Shown: positions 27,122-37,063 of the stretch, one piece after another
Position numbering within the stretch: position 1 is the first letter of the stretch
Layout: every line of letters begins with the position of its first letter
Assembly: GCF_000971155.1 (NCBI RefSeq)
Contig: NZ_BBLX01000002.1
Coordinates: 124,001 to 188,000 of the forward strand
Length of the DNA: 64,000 nt
Reading direction: 5' to 3'
DNA from: Demequina maris
GTDB lineage: Bacteria; Actinomycetota; Actinomycetes; Actinomycetales; Demequinaceae
The notes under the pieces: generated by a model
Databases searched by the model: none
Told to the model about the DNA's origin: nothing
What the model saw: the letters and a program-made list of their open reading frames with translations, nothing else
Made by a program: the position numbers and the translations under genes

Positions 27122-28639
27122 CTAGATCCAGCTGGGCAGCCACATGTGGGCCTGCCAGTACCGGAACGGGATCGGTGTGCCCACCCATAGCGGCACGAAC
27201 AGCCCCGAGATCAGCAGGATCGCGGCCAGGATCAGCCCCACCCCGATCGTGCCGCGACGCGACCACCCGCCCTCGAGCTCCTCGGGCTGCGCGATGCGCC
27301 GCAGCGCCCACACGAGCGTGAGCACCATGAACGGCATGAACGCCACCGAGTAGAACGTGAAGATGGTGCGGTAGGCGTACGGCAGCCACGGCACCCAGCC
27401 GGCGAGCACGCCCGCGGACACGGACAGCGCGAGGATGTCGCCGCGCCGCACCACGCGCCACAGCGCCCACACGAGCGCGGCCGTCGCGAGCCACCACAGC
27501 AGCGGGTTGCCGAGCGCGTGCACCGCGGACACGCAGCGGTCGGCGCCGCAGTCCGCGCCCGGCACGTCCTCGAAGTAGAAGGCCGTGGGCCGCCACTGGA
27601 CCAGCCAGAGCCACGGGTTCGACATGTAGTTGTGCTCGGTGGTGAGCCCCGTATGGAACGTCCACATCTGGTGGTGGTACTGCACCAGCGAGTTGAGGGA
27701 GTCGGGCAGCCAGGTGAGCCCCTCGCCGGGGTGGGACTCGGCCCACTGGCGGTCGTAGGACCCGTCCGTGAGGAACCAGTTCGCCCACGTCGCGACGTAG
27801 ACGACGGGCACCGCCACGAGCGTGAAGAGCCCCGCGGGCACCGCCCGCGCGAACGCGCCGGCGAACCACCGCTCGCATCCCAGCTCGCGCCGCGCCACGA
27901 CGTCCCAGACCACCGACAGCACCAGCAGCACCGCGGCGAAGTAGAAGCCGGACCACTTGACCGAGCCGGCCAGCGCGAAGGCGACGATCGCCGCGAGCCG
28001 CCACCAGCGGATGCCGGTGCGCGGCCCGAGCCCGGGCACCCGGGCGTCGGGCTCCAGGCCGAGCTCGTCCCGGACCCGCGCGACGCCGTCCTCGAGGATC
28101 CTGCGTGTGCGGTCGCGGTCGACCACGAGCAGGAAGAAGCCGAGCGCGACGAAGAACGCGAGGTAGCCGTCGAGGATCGCGGTGCGCGACAGCACGATGG
28201 CCTCGCCGTCGACCGCGACGAGCACGCCCGCGACGCCGCCCCACAGGGTCGACCGGAAGAGCCGGCGCGCGGCGAGCGCCACGAGCACCGCGGTGAGCGC
28301 GCCGAGCACCGCGCCGACCACGCGCCACCCGAACGGGTCGTTGCCGAAGATCGCGATGCCGAGCGCGATCAGCAGCTTGCCCACCATGGGATGGACCACG
28401 AAGTCGCCCTCGGTGGTGAGCCCGGACGTGTCGCCCGCGGCGAAGGCCTGGTCGTCGCCCGTCCAGTCGCCCTCGTAGCCGAGCTCGGTGAGCGAGTACG
28501 CCCCGCGCGCGTAGAACACCTCGTCGAAGACCAGCGCGTGCGGGTCCGACAGCGACGCGAGGCGCAGGATCGCGGCGAGGACGCCGACGCCCACGGCCAT
28601 GAGGGCGGCGCGCCAGCGCCACAGCGTCGCGAGATTCAC
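27122..28639 (-). CDS. pmt: Protein O-mannosyltransferase (GT39)
   Basis: A 505-residue polytopic membrane protein with about 11 segments. The catalytic acidic pair of the first extracellular loop is in LVFDEVFYARGAY. TTEGDFVVHPMVGK and SNPWLWLVQWRP match actinobacterial Pmt. It transfers mannose from polyprenyl-phosphomannose to Ser/Thr of proteins during Sec export. The start is GTG at 28639. It is divergent from rsmI, the usual actinobacterial arrangement. Confidence 0.92.
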   Translation of the reverse strand: MNLATLWRWRAALMAVGVGVLAAILRLASLSDPHALVFDEVFYARGAYSLTELGYEGDWTGDDQAFAAGDTSGLTTEGDFVVHPMVGKLLIALGIAIFGNDPFGWRVVGAVLGALTAVLVALAARRLFRSTLWGGVAGVLVAVDGEAIVLSRTAILDGYLAFFVALGFFLLVVDRDRTRRILEDGVARVRDELGLEPDARVPGLGPRTGIRWWRLAAIVAFALAGSVKWSGFYFAAVLLVLSVVWDVVARRELGCERWFAGAFARAVPAGLFTLVAVPVVYVATWANWFLTDGSYDRQWAESHPGEGLTWLPDSLNSLVQYHHQMWTFHTGLTTEHNYMSNPWLWLVQWRPTAFYFEDVPGADCGADRCVSAVHALGNPLLWWLATAALVWALWRVVRRGDILALSVSAGVLAGWVPWLPYAYRTIFTFYSVAFMPFMVLTLVWALRRIAQPEELEGGWSRRGTIGVGLILAAILLISGLFVPLWVGTPIPFRYWQAHMWLPSWI

Positions 28640-28703
28640 ACGCGAAGCCTAGCCGCGCGCCGCGCCGGTCCGGCCGCGCCGCGTCGTATGCGACCCTGGG
28701 GAC

Positions 28704-29543
28704 ATGACCGGACGGATCGTGCTCGCCGCGACGCCCATCGGGAACGTCGGCGACGCGTCCGAGAGGCTGCGCGACGCGCTCGCGACCGCGGACGTCATCG
28801 CCGCCGAGGACACGCGTCGGCTGCGCGACCTCGCGGGCCGCCTCGGGATCCGCCTCCACGCGGAGACGGTCGCGCACCACGACCACAACGAGGGCGACTC
28901 CGCCGCCGCGCTCGTCGAGCGCGCCGCGGCCGGCGACACGGTCGTCGTCGTGTCCGATGCGGGCATGCCCGCGGTCTCCGACCCGGGCTTCCGCGTGGTC
29001 GAGGCCGCCGCCGCGGCCGGCGTCGACGTGACGGTGCTGCCCGGTCCCTCCGCCGCGCTCGCGGCGCTCGCGCTGTCCGGGCTGCCGACCGACCGCTTCG
29101 CCTTCGAGGGCTTCCTGCCGCGCAAGCCGGGGGAGCGGGCCTCGCGGCTCGACTCGCTCGCGACCGAGGAGCGCACGCTCGTCTTCTTCGAGGCGCCGCA
29201 CCGGCTCGCCGCGACGCTCGCGGCGATGGCCGCGGCCTGGGGCGGCGACCGCCGGGCCTCGGTCTCGCGCGAGCTCACCAAGACGTACGAGGAGACCCGC
29301 CGCGGCACGCTCGCCGAGCTCGCCGCGTGGGCCGAGGAGAAGGAGCCCCGCGGGGAGATCGTCGTGACGGTCGAGGGACGCGCGGCGGAGGCGCCGGGCG
29401 TGCCCGCGCTCGTGGGCGAGGTGCTCGCCCGCGTCGCGGCGGGCGAGCGGGCCAAGGCCGCCGTCGCGGACGTCGCCTCCACGGCCGGGGTCCCCAGCCG
29501 CGAGCTCTACGCCGCGGTGCTGGCCGCGCGGGCCGCCGAGTGA
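28704..29543 (+). CDS. rsmI: 16S rRNA (cytidine1402-2'-O)-methyltransferase
   Basis: A 279-residue tetrapyrrole-methylase-fold enzyme. Motifs are ATPIGNVGDAS at the N-terminus, VIAAEDTRRLR, VVSDAGMPAVSDPG and the SAM-pocket VLPGPSAALAALALSG. FEGFLPRK and RELTKTYEE are typical of RsmI. It 2'-O-methylates C1402 in the decoding centre using SAM. It is divergent from the mannosyltransferase gene, and its stop overlaps the next start as GTGA. Confidence 0.94.
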   Translation: MTGRIVLAATPIGNVGDASERLRDALATADVIAAEDTRRLRDLAGRLGIRLHAETVAHHDHNEGDSAAALVERAAAGDTVVVVSDAGMPAVSDPGFRVVEAAAAAGVDVTVLPGPSAALAALALSGLPTDRFAFEGFLPRKPGERASRLDSLATEERTLVFFEAPHRLAATLAAMAAAWGGDRRASVSRELTKTYEETRRGTLAELAAWAEEKEPRGEIVVTVEGRAAEAPGVPALVGEVLARVAAGERAKAAVADVASTAGVPSRELYAAVLAARAAE

Positions 29544-30388
29544 GCGCGGCGTCGCCGCGTCGACGGCGGCGCCTCGTCCCTGCCGCCGCCATCGCGCTCG
29601 CGTGCTTCGGGCTCGGCCTCGGCGCCGGCGCGCTGATGCCGCCCGCCGAGGGGTGGCCGCTCGTCGCCGGTACCGAGGTCGCCGTCGCGACCCCGACCGC
29701 CGGATCCTCGGCGACGCCCGATCCCGCCGCATCGTCCCTCGCGGCGATCACCGCGGGCGCCGTCCCCGTGGAGGACCGGACGCCCGAGATCCAGGTGACG
29801 ACGCTCGACCTCGACGACCCGGCCTCGTTCACCGTGGTCGTGAACAAGGTCCGACCGCTCGACCCCCTCGACTACGTGCCGGCGGACGTGGTGACGCTGG
29901 ACGCGGTGCCGGGCGGCGGGACGATGCGCGCCGAGGCGGCCGCCGCGATGACCGCGCTGTACGAGGCGGCCGCGGCGGAGGGCGCGGGCTTCACGGTGTC
30001 GACGGCGTACCGCTCGTACGACCTCCAGTCCTCGCTGCACGCGGGGTACTCGCGCTCGCGCGGGTACGACGCGGCCGACCGCTTCTCCGCGCGCGCCGGG
30101 TACTCCGAGCATCAGACGGGGCTCGCGGCGGACATCCGCGCGGACGGCTGCGACCTCGAGCCGTGCTTCGCGGACACCGCGGCGGGCCGCTACGTCGCGG
30201 AGCACGGCTGGGAGCACGGCTTCATCGTCCGCTACCCCGCGGACAAGGAGGAGGTGACCGGCTACATCTACGAGCCGTGGCACCTGCGCTACGTCGGGAG
30301 GCCGCTCGCGAAGGCGATGCGGGACAGCGGCGCGGCCACCATGGAGGAGCACTTCGGGCTCGCCTTCGCGCCCGACTACGAGCCGTGA
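29540..30388 (+). CDS. VanY-like D-alanyl-D-alanine carboxypeptidase
   Basis: A 282-residue exported protein. The N-terminal membrane segment (about residues 12-32) is followed by a Thr/Ala/Pro linker. A zinc LAS-family peptidase domain (about 130-265) has STAYRSYDLQ, SEHQTGLAADI (His and Asp ligands) and EPWHLRYVG (catalytic Glu and His ligand). It trims the terminal D-Ala of peptidoglycan stem peptides. The GTG at 29540 overlaps the rsmI stop. Two copies of the dispersed word lie inside the gene, at 29728 (Ser-Ser codons of the linker) and 29919 (Thr-Met-Arg). Confidence 0.88.
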   Translation: MSAASPRRRRRLVPAAAIALACFGLGLGAGALMPPAEGWPLVAGTEVAVATPTAGSSATPDPAASSLAAITAGAVPVEDRTPEIQVTTLDLDDPASFTVVVNKVRPLDPLDYVPADVVTLDAVPGGGTMRAEAAAAMTALYEAAAAEGAGFTVSTAYRSYDLQSSLHAGYSRSRGYDAADRFSARAGYSEHQTGLAADIRADGCDLEPCFADTAAGRYVAEHGWEHGFIVRYPADKEEVTGYIYEPWHLRYVGRPLAKAMRDSGAATMEEHFGLAFAPDYEP

Positions 30389-30433
30389 CCGGGCCCGGAG
30401 GACGGACCCTCCGCGAACACTAGGATGGACGCC

Positions 30434-32221
30434 ATGTCACGCATCCTGTCCGCGGTCGCCTGGCCGTACGCCAACGGCCCCCGCCACATCGGTCACGTCG
30501 CCGGGTTCGGCGTCCCCTCGGACGTCTTCAGCCGCTACATGCGCCTCGCCGGCAACGACGTCCTGATGGTCTCGGGCACCGACGAGCACGGCACGCCGAT
30601 CCTCGTCCAGGCCGAGGGCGAGGGCGTGAGCCCGCAGGAGCTCGCTGACCGCTACAACCGCGTGATCGTCGAGGACCTCACCCAGCTGGGCCTGTCGTAC
30701 GACCTCTTCACCCGCACCACCACGGGCAACCACTACGCCGTCGCGCAGGCCATGTTCAAGGCCGTGCACGCGAACGGCTACATGCTCTCCGAGACCACGC
30801 GCGGCGCGATCTCGCCGTCGACCGGCCGCACGCTGCCCGACCGCTACATCGAGGGCACCTGCCCCATCTGCGGCTACGACGGCGCGCGCGGCGACCAGTG
30901 CGACAACTGCGGCAACCAGCTCGACGCGATCGACCTCAAGAACCCGGTGTCCCGCATCAACGGCGAGACCCCCAAGTTCGTCGAGACCGAGCACTTCTTC
31001 CTCGACCTGCCGGCGCTCGTCCAGCCGCTCACCGACTGGCTCGGCTCGCGCCAGGGCTGGCGCCCCAACGTCATGAACTTCTCCAAGAACCTGCTCGTCG
31101 ACGTGCGCCCGCGCGCGATGACGCGCGACATCGACTGGGGCATCCCGGTGCCGCTCGAGGGCTGGGAGGACAACCCCGCCAAGCGCCTCTACGTGTGGTT
31201 CGACGCGGTCATCGGCTACCTCAGCGCCTCGATCGAGTGGGCGCGCCGCTCGGGCGACCCGGACGCGTGGCGCCAGTGGTGGAACGACCCGTCGGCCCTG
31301 TCCTACTACTTCATGGGCAAGGACAACATCACCTTCCACTCGCAGATCTGGCCCGGCGAGCTCATCGCCGCCAACGGCCGTGGCGCGCGCGGCGGCTCGC
31401 TCAGCGAGTTCGGCGACCTGCAGCTGCCCACCGAGGTCGTGTCGAGCGAGTTCCTCACCATGGAGTCCGCGAAGTTCTCGTCGTCGCGCGGCCACGTCAT
31501 CTACGTGCGCGACATGCTGTCGCGCTACCAGCCGGACGCGCTGCGCTACTTCATCGCGGTCGCCGGCCCGGAGACCTCGGACGCGGACTTCACGTGGTCC
31601 GAGTTCAAGCGCCGCAACAACGACGAGCTGGTCGCCGGCTGGGGCAACCTGGTCAACCGCACCGCGTCGCTGCTGCACAAGAACGTGGGCGAGATCCCGG
31701 CGCTCGGCGAGCTCGCCGACGTCGACCGCGCCGCGCTCGCGGCCTCCGAGGCGGCGTTCACCACGGTGGGCGGCCACATCCGCACGCAGCGCCAGCGCGC
31801 CGCGATCAGCGAGACGATGCGCGTGATCGGCGACGCGAACAAGTACCTGGCCGACACCGCGCCGTGGAAGCTCAAGAACGAGGACCCGCAGCGCATGCGC
31901 ACCGTCCTCGCGGTCGCGGCCCAGCTGGTCTCGGACGCCAACACGATGATGTCGCCGTTCCTGCCGCACTCCGCGCAGAAGGTCCACGAGGCGCTCGGCG
32001 GCACGGGCGTGCTCGCCCCGATGCCGCAGATGAACGAGGTCGCCGACCTCGACCTCGCGGACCGCCACTACCCGGTGATCCAGGGCGACTACACGTCCGT
32101 GGCCGGCTGGGGCCGCACGGACCTGGTCGCCGGCACGGCGGTCCCGGCCCCGTCGCCGATCTTCCAGAAGCTCGACGACGAGATGGTCGAGGCCGAGCTC
32201 GAGCGGATGGCGGACGAGTAG
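30434..32221 (+). CDS. metG: Methionyl-tRNA synthetase
   Basis: A 595-residue class I synthetase. The HIGH motif is in [14 protein letters not shown], the zinc knuckle in [18 protein letters not shown], the KMSKS-equivalent is [11 protein letters not shown] and the WFDAVIGY motif is present. The anticodon-binding helical domain includes WGNLVNR and APWKL. No C-terminal EMAP domain is present, giving the short form. ATG at 30434 is preferred over 30425 because AGGA then has proper spacing and the protein starts at [11 protein letters not shown]. It is followed by tatD after 3 bp. Confidence 0.95.
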   Translation: MSRILSAVAWPYANGPRHIGHVAGFGVPSDVFSRYMRLAGNDVLMVSGTDEHGTPILVQAEGEGVSPQELADRYNRVIVEDLTQLGLSYDLFTRTTTGNHYAVAQAMFKAVHANGYMLSETTRGAISPSTGRTLPDRYIEGTCPICGYDGARGDQCDNCGNQLDAIDLKNPVSRINGETPKFVETEHFFLDLPALVQPLTDWLGSRQGWRPNVMNFSKNLLVDVRPRAMTRDIDWGIPVPLEGWEDNPAKRLYVWFDAVIGYLSASIEWARRSGDPDAWRQWWNDPSALSYYFMGKDNITFHSQIWPGELIAANGRGARGGSLSEFGDLQLPTEVVSSEFLTMESAKFSSSRGHVIYVRDMLSRYQPDALRYFIAVAGPETSDADFTWSEFKRRNNDELVAGWGNLVNRTASLLHKNVGEIPALGELADVDRAALAASEAAFTTVGGHIRTQRQRAAISETMRVIGDANKYLADTAPWKLKNEDPQRMRTVLAVAAQLVSDANTMMSPFLPHSAQKVHEALGGTGVLAPMPQMNEVADLDLADRHYPVIQGDYTSVAGWGRTDLVAGTAVPAPSPIFQKLDDEMVEAELERMADE

Positions 32222-32224
32222 CCG

Positions 32225-33073
32225 ATGCGCGCCGGAGCCTGGCCGCCCGCGCCCGAGGCGCTGCCGGTCGCGGTGGTCGACAACCACTGCCACCTCGAGT
32301 TCCCGGCGGGGGACCCGGAGCTGACGGTCGAGCGGCGCCTCGCGGACGCCGCGGCCGTGGGCGTGGACCGCGTGGTGCAGATCGGCTGCGAGGTCGACTC
32401 CGCCCGGTGGACCGCCGAGGCGGTGGACCGCCACCCGACGATGCTCGGCGGCGTGGCGCTCCACCCGAACGAGGCGCCGCTGCACGCGGCCGGCACGCAC
32501 GACAGCGGGCTGTCGTACGAGGACGCCTTCGCCGAGATCACCGCGCTCGCGCGCCGCGACCGCATCCGGGTGATCGGCGAGACGGGCCTCGACTACTTCC
32601 GCACGTCCGAGGAGGGGCGGGACGCGCAGGTTCGCTCGTTCCGCGACCACATCGCACTCGCGAAGGAGCTGGGGCTGCCGCTGCAGATCCACGACCGCGA
32701 CGCGCACGCCGACGTCCTCGACGTGCTCGAGCGCGACGGCGCCCCCGACGTCACGGTCTTCCACTGCTTCTCCGGCGACGCGGCGATGGCACGCCTGTGC
32801 GCGCATCGTGGCTACTACCTGTCGTTCGCGGGCACCGTCACCTTCAAGAACGCCGAGGGGCTCCGCGCGGCGCTCGCGGTGACGCCGCCGTCGCACGTCC
32901 TCGTCGAGACCGATGCGCCCTTCCTCACGCCGCATCCGCACCGGGGCGCGCCCAACGCGCCGTACCTCGTGCCGTTGACGATGCGCACCATCGCGACCGT
33001 CCTGGAGCTCGATCTGGCCGCCGCGTGCGAGGTCGTCTCTGCAACGTCGGAAAAGCTGTATGGCCCCTGGTAG
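32225..33073 (+). CDS. tatD: TatD-family metal-dependent deoxyribonuclease
   Basis: A 282-residue TIM-barrel hydrolase. Metal ligands are visible in DNHCHLEF (HxH), VIGETGLDYFR (Glu), QIHDRDAHAD (His), VFHCFSGD (His) and LVETDAPFLTP (Asp). It acts as a 3'-5' exonuclease in DNA repair or turnover in the cytoplasm. The ATG is 3 bp after the metG stop, so the two are co-transcribed. The usual actinobacterial order metG-tatD-rpf-ksgA-ispE continues downstream. Confidence 0.93.
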   Translation: MRAGAWPPAPEALPVAVVDNHCHLEFPAGDPELTVERRLADAAAVGVDRVVQIGCEVDSARWTAEAVDRHPTMLGGVALHPNEAPLHAAGTHDSGLSYEDAFAEITALARRDRIRVIGETGLDYFRTSEEGRDAQVRSFRDHIALAKELGLPLQIHDRDAHADVLDVLERDGAPDVTVFHCFSGDAAMARLCAHRGYYLSFAGTVTFKNAEGLRAALAVTPPSHVLVETDAPFLTPHPHRGAPNAPYLVPLTMRTIATVLELDLAAACEVVSATSEKLYGPW

Positions 33074-33082
33074 TCCACGGTG

Positions 33083-33110
33083 TGTGGGAAATCCCACAGC
33101 CCCCTTGACT
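33083..33110 (+). promoter_or_regulatory. GlxR/CRP-like box and -35 element before the rpf-like gene
   Basis: TGTGG-GAAATC-CCACA (33083-33098) is a perfect palindrome with the 5-6-5 spacing of GlxR/CRP sites (TGTGA-N6-TCACA), with G for A in both half-sites. Seven bases further is TTGACT (33105-33110), a good -35; no well-spaced -10 is clear. Control of Rpf genes by GlxR/CRP-type regulators is known in other actinobacteria. Confidence 0.5.
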
Positions 33111-33197
33111 TAAGCCGGGTTGGACACGGTCGTTATCAATATGAGACAAAAGGGCTCAGTGAAGCGCGGCTGACCGGTCGCGAGACGAGAGGACCAC

Positions 33198-34019
33198 GTG
33201 AGCTATCGACGTTCCAACCCGATGCCTGGCGGGCGCCGCGAGCGCCGCGCCGAGCGCGGCGTGCGGACCCGCGTGCTGACGCAGATCGGCCTCGGCGTCG
33301 CCGTCGCATCGTTCGCCGTCGGCTCCATCGCCGCCGCCGCTGTGCCCGCCCTGACCGACGACCCGCAGGTCACCACCCAGGCCGACCTGGCCGCCCTTCC
33401 CGAGATCGCCACCCACAAGTCCGATGGTGCCGTCGTCAAGACGGAGACCAAGGAGGTCGCGATCAAGCCCGGCTCCGTCAAGCAGGACGACCCGGAGCTG
33501 GAGAAGGGCACCGAGGAGGTCGTGACCGAGGGCGAGCCCGGCTCGCAGGTCATCACGTACGACGTCACCTACGTCGACGGCGAGGAGGTCTCGCGCGTCG
33601 AGACCCTCAAGCTCACCGTCGAGCAGCCCACCGACGAGGTCATCGCGGTCGGCACCATGGAGGAGACCGAGGAGTCCACGTCGACGTCCGTCCCGGCGAC
33701 CTCGTCCGTCTCGCCCGGCACCGCCCGCGCGCTCGGCCAGCAGATGGCCGCGAGCATGTACGGCTGGACCGGTTCCGAGTGGTCGTGCCTCGACGCGCTC
33801 TGGCAGCGTGAGTCCGGCTGGAACCCGAACGCGCACAACCCGTACTCGGGCGCGCACGGCATCCCGCAGGCGCTCCCCGGCTCCAAGATGGCCACCGCCG
33901 GCGCCGACTGGGCGACCAACCCCGCGACGCAGATCACGTGGGGCCTGGGCTACATCAGCGGCCGCTACGGCACCCCGTGCTCCGCGTGGGGCCACTCCGA
34001 GTCCGTGGGCTGGTACTGA
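33198..34019 (+). CDS. Resuscitation-promoting-factor-like cell-wall hydrolase with G5 domain
   Basis: A 273-residue exported protein. The Arg-rich N-terminus leads to a membrane/signal segment (about residues 26-48). A G5 domain (about 75-150) includes [20 protein letters not shown]. The C-terminal transglycosylase-like domain (about 190-273) has [20 protein letters not shown] with the catalytic Glu, [12 protein letters not shown] and [15 protein letters not shown]. It cleaves peptidoglycan glycan strands during growth or resuscitation. The start is GTG at 33198 after AGAGGACC. It is immediately upstream of ksgA, the standard rpfB position, but lacks the DUF348 repeats of typical RpfB. Confidence 0.87.
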   Translation: MSYRRSNPMPGGRRERRAERGVRTRVLTQIGLGVAVASFAVGSIAAAAVPALTDDPQVTTQADLAALPEIATHKSDGAVVKTETKEVAIKPGSVKQDDPELEKGTEEVVTEGEPGSQVITYDVTYVDGEEVSRVETLKLTVEQPTDEVIAVGTMEETEESTSTSVPATSSVSPGTARALGQQMAASMYGWTGSEWSCLDALWQRESGWNPNAHNPYSGAHGIPQALPGSKMATAGADWATNPATQITWGLGYISGRYGTPCSAWGHSESVGWY

Positions 34020-34024
34020 CCCCG

Positions 34025-34882
34025 GTGGCCAACCTCCTGGGTCCCACCGACATCCGCCTCCTCGCGCAGTCGCTCGACACCGCTCCCCACAAGAAGTGGG
34101 GTCAGAACTTCGTCGTCGACGCCGGCACGGTGCGCCGCATCGCGCGCCTGTCGGGCGTGGGTCCCGGCGACCGTGTCGTCGAGGTGGGTCCGGGGCTCGG
34201 ATCGTTGACGCTCGCGCTGCTCGAGACCGGCGCGGACGTCACCGCGGTCGAGATCGACCCGGTGCTCGCCGCGGCGCTGCCCTCGACCGTGGCCGAGCGC
34301 GCGCCTGACGACGCCGACCGCTTCGACGTCATCCACCAGGACGCCCTCAAGGTCGACGCGCTGCCGTCGCCGCCGCGTGCCCTCGTCGCCAACCTGCCGT
34401 ACAACGTCTCGGTGCCGGTGATCCTGCACTTCCTCGAGATCTTCCCGACGCTCGAGCGCGTGCTCGTTATGGTGCAGGCCGAGGTCGCGGACCGTCTCGC
34501 CGAGCCGCCGGGCTCGCGCACCTACGGCGTGCCCTCGGCGAAGGCCGCGTGGTACTGCGCCGTGCGCCGCGCGGGCGACGTGGGCCGCGCCGTCTTCTGG
34601 CCCGTCCCGCGCGTCGACAGCCGCCTCGTGCTCATGGAGCGTCGCGACCCGCCGACGACCACCGCGAGCCGCCAGGAGGTGTTCGCCGTGGTCGACGCCG
34701 CGTTCGCCCAGCGCCGCAAGGCCCTGCGGGGCGCGCTGTCCGGCATCGCCGGCTCCGCCGCGGCCGCCGAGGCCGCGCTGCGCCAGGCCGGCATCGAGCC
34801 CCTGACCCGGGGCGAGCAGCTCACCATCGAGGACTTCTCAGCCATCGCCGAGGCCCTGGCCTCTGGCAGTCTGGGGTCATGA
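34025..34882 (+). CDS. ksgA: 16S rRNA (adenine1518/1519-N6)-dimethyltransferase
   Basis: A 285-residue RsmA/KsgA protein. The SAM site is [17 protein letters not shown], the acidic motif [11 protein letters not shown] and the catalytic motif NLPYNVSVP. The [10 protein letters not shown] motif lies at the N-terminus and a C-terminal helical lobe is present. It dimethylates two adjacent adenines near the 3' end of 16S rRNA. GTG at 34025 is the best start (5 bp after the rpf-like stop). The stop overlaps ispE as ATGA. Confidence 0.95.
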   Translation: MANLLGPTDIRLLAQSLDTAPHKKWGQNFVVDAGTVRRIARLSGVGPGDRVVEVGPGLGSLTLALLETGADVTAVEIDPVLAAALPSTVAERAPDDADRFDVIHQDALKVDALPSPPRALVANLPYNVSVPVILHFLEIFPTLERVLVMVQAEVADRLAEPPGSRTYGVPSAKAAWYCAVRRAGDVGRAVFWPVPRVDSRLVLMERRDPPTTTASRQEVFAVVDAAFAQRRKALRGALSGIAGSAAAAEAALRQAGIEPLTRGEQLTIEDFSAIAEALASGSLGS

Positions 34883-35811
34883 CCCGCACCGTCCGCGCGA
34901 AGGCGCCCGCGAAGGTGAACCTTCAGCTCACCGTGGGCCCGCGCCGTGCGGACGGCTACCACCCGCTCGTCACGGTGTTCCAGGCGCTCGACCTCTGGGA
35001 GGTCGTCGAGGCCACGCCGCGCACGGACGGGCGCATCACGCTCGCGGTCGACGTGGCCGCCGGGTCGCCCATCGACGCCTCCGGGGTCCCGCTCGACGGG
35101 TCCAACCTCGCCTGGAAGGCCGCGGAGCTGCTCGCGCGCACGTTCGGCATCGCCGACGGGGTGGACCTGCGCATCGTCAAGGGCGTGCCCGTCGCCGGCG
35201 GCATGGCCGGCGGCTCGGCCGACGCGGCGGCCGCGCTGGTCGCGTGCGCCGAGGCCTGGGACACGGGCGCGACCCGAGGCGAGCTCGCCGCGCTCGCTGC
35301 CCGGCTGGGCGCGGACGTGCCGTTCAGCCTGCACGGCCACACCGCGGTCGGCATGGGTCGCGGCGACGAGCTCACGCCGGTGATGTCCCATGGCGAGTTC
35401 CACTGGGTGCTCGCGACGCAGTCCACCGGGCTGTCGACGCCCGAGGTGTTCGCGGAGTACGACCGCCGTATCGAGGCGCGCGAGCAGGCGGTGTCCGACC
35501 TCGAGATCGACGGGCCGATCATGCGCGCGCTCATGGCGGGCGACGCGGTCGCGCTCGGGCAGTCGCTCCTCAACGACCTCGAGGCGCCGGCGCTCGCGCT
35601 GATGCCGCGGCTCGAGGAGGTGCTCGACGCGGCCGAGGCGGCCGAGGCGTGCGGCGTGATCGTCTCGGGCTCGGGGCCGACGGTCGCGGCGCTCGCGCGC
35701 TCGCGTCAGCACGCGCTCGCGATCGCGGCGCACCTCAAGGCGTCGAAGACGTGCGACGCCGTGGTGACCGCGTCCGGGCCGGCGTCCGGCACGCTGCTCG
35801 TGCAGGACTGA
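34879..35811 (+). CDS. ispE: 4-(cytidine 5'-diphospho)-2-C-methyl-D-erythritol kinase
   Basis: A 310-residue GHMP kinase of the MEP isoprenoid pathway. The N-terminal catalytic-Lys region is [13 protein letters not shown], followed by [10 protein letters not shown]. The ATP glycine-rich loop is [17 protein letters not shown]. The third GHMP motif is [11 protein letters not shown]. It phosphorylates the 2-hydroxyl of CDP-ME. Its ATG overlaps the ksgA stop by four bases. It is convergent with mscL, 15 bp away. Confidence 0.95.
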   Translation: MTRTVRAKAPAKVNLQLTVGPRRADGYHPLVTVFQALDLWEVVEATPRTDGRITLAVDVAAGSPIDASGVPLDGSNLAWKAAELLARTFGIADGVDLRIVKGVPVAGGMAGGSADAAAALVACAEAWDTGATRGELAALAARLGADVPFSLHGHTAVGMGRGDELTPVMSHGEFHWVLATQSTGLSTPEVFAEYDRRIEAREQAVSDLEIDGPIMRALMAGDAVALGQSLLNDLEAPALALMPRLEEVLDAAEAAEACGVIVSGSGPTVAALARSRQHALAIAAHLKASKTCDAVVTASGPASGTLLVQD

Positions 35812-35826
35812 GCGCCGGACCGAGGG

Positions 35827-36252
35827 TCAGACCCCCGGCTTCTCCCGCAGCGCGTCGCGGATCTCGGTGAGCAGCTCGACCTCGGTGGGGGAGACCGGCT
35901 CGTCGGGCGCGGGCTCCCCGGCCTTGCGGCGCTCGGCGAGCTTGTTGAGCGGCATCACGATGACGAAGTAGATCGCCGCCGCGATGATGAGGAAGTTGAT
36001 GATCGCGGTGAGGAAGGCGCCGATGCTGAGGACCGCATCGTCCGCGGTGTCGCCGGGCGTGCCGCCGTTGTTGAGCGTCCACACCCACACGTCGGACAGG
36101 TCGGGCTTGCCGAAGATCGCGGCGATGACCGGGTTGATGACGTTGTCCACGAGCGAGGTCACCACCGCGGTGAACGCCGCGCCGATGATGATGCCGACCG
36201 CGAGGTCGATCACGTTGCCGCGCGTGATGAAGTCCTTGAAGCCCTTGAGCAT
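35827..36252 (-). CDS. mscL: Large-conductance mechanosensitive channel
   Basis: A 141-residue MscL. The N-terminal amphipathic segment and pore helix are GFKDFITRGNVIDLAVGIII. An extracellular loop (about residues 48-75, longer than in E. coli) follows, then TM2 with FLTAIINFLIIAAAIYFVIV and a charged C-terminal helix, VELLTEIRDALR. It forms a homopentameric pore that releases solutes on hypo-osmotic shock. The loop contains a copy of the dispersed word as Asp-Asp-Ala codons (36034). Confidence 0.95.
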   Translation of the reverse strand: MLKGFKDFITRGNVIDLAVGIIIGAAFTAVVTSLVDNVINPVIAAIFGKPDLSDVWVWTLNNGGTPGDTADDAVLSIGAFLTAIINFLIIAAAIYFVIVMPLNKLAERRKAGEPAPDEPVSPTEVELLTEIRDALREKPGV

Positions 36253-36358
36253 GGCGGTCCCTCCCCTGAGACGCTGAGGACGCCCCCACGGGCGCCCTTC
36301 CGCACACTACGACGCGGCGGTGCCGCCGCGCATTCCCAGGGACGATGCGCGGGTGGCG

Positions 36359-36991
36359 TCAGTCGGAGGGCAGGTCCGGCCGGCGCTCGAGCGAGGACAG
36401 CCCGTTCCAGGCGAGGTTGACGAGGTGCGCCGCGACCACCTGCTTCGACGGCTCGCGCACCTCCGCCCAGTGCTGGCCGGCGAGCGCGACCATGCCGACG
36501 AGCATCTGCGAGTACACGGGCGCGACGGCGGGGTCGAGGCCGCGCTTGCGGAACTGGTCGCCCAGCAGGCCCTCGACCTGCGCGGAGACGTCGCCGAGCA
36601 GCGACGAGAACGTGCCCGAGGCCTGCGCGACCGGCGAGTCCCGCGCGAGGATGCGGAAGCCGTCGGGGGAGTCCTCGATGTAGCCGAGCAGCGCGAGCGC
36701 CGCGCGCTCGACCAGCTGGCGGGGGTGCGCCTTCTGCGCGAGCGCGCCGGTGAGGGCGCCCAGCAGAGCCTCGACCTCGCGGTCGACGATCACGGCGTAC
36801 ATGCCCTCCTTGCCGCCGAAGTGCTCGTAGACCACCGGCTTGGAGACGTCCGCGCGCGAGGCGATCTCCTCGACGGACGTGCCCTCGAAGCCCTTCTCCG
36901 CGAACAGCGCGCGGCCCACGGTCAGCAGCTGCTCGCGACGCTCCCGCGCGGTCATGCGGGAGCGGGGGCTGCGGCGGGGTTCGATGGTCAC
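36359..36991 (-). CDS. TetR-family transcriptional regulator
   Basis: A 210-residue regulator. The N-terminal TetR helix-turn-helix has RREQLLTVGRALFAEKGFEG, TSVEEIASRADVSKPVVYEH and FGGKEGMYAVIVDREV. The all-helical ligand domain (about 80-200) has WNGL near the end. GTG at 36991 is chosen because the family N-terminus begins here; the longer frame runs into tRNA-Gln. The ligand is not readable. Its divergent neighbour is the tRNA-Gln gene, so its target is probably itself or elsewhere. This TetR is often found between ispE and glmU in actinobacteria. Confidence 0.88.
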   Translation of the reverse strand: MTIEPRRSPRSRMTARERREQLLTVGRALFAEKGFEGTSVEEIASRADVSKPVVYEHFGGKEGMYAVIVDREVEALLGALTGALAQKAHPRQLVERAALALLGYIEDSPDGFRILARDSPVAQASGTFSSLLGDVSAQVEGLLGDQFRKRGLDPAVAPVYSQMLVGMVALAGQHWAEVREPSKQVVAAHLVNLAWNGLSSLERRPDLPSD

Positions 36992-37063
36992 AGGCTCAAG
37001 TGTGCCGTGAATCCTGGCAGACTTGACGCCCGGGTGCGGCGAGCCGTGCGGCCGTCGCCCCGT

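Noticed and set aside
33074..33197. A possible c-di-AMP (ydaO-type) riboswitch before the rpf-like gene, as seen in some actinobacteria.
   Set aside because: The interval is only 124 bp and I could not find the conserved motif elements; a palindrome and a -35 element explain it better.
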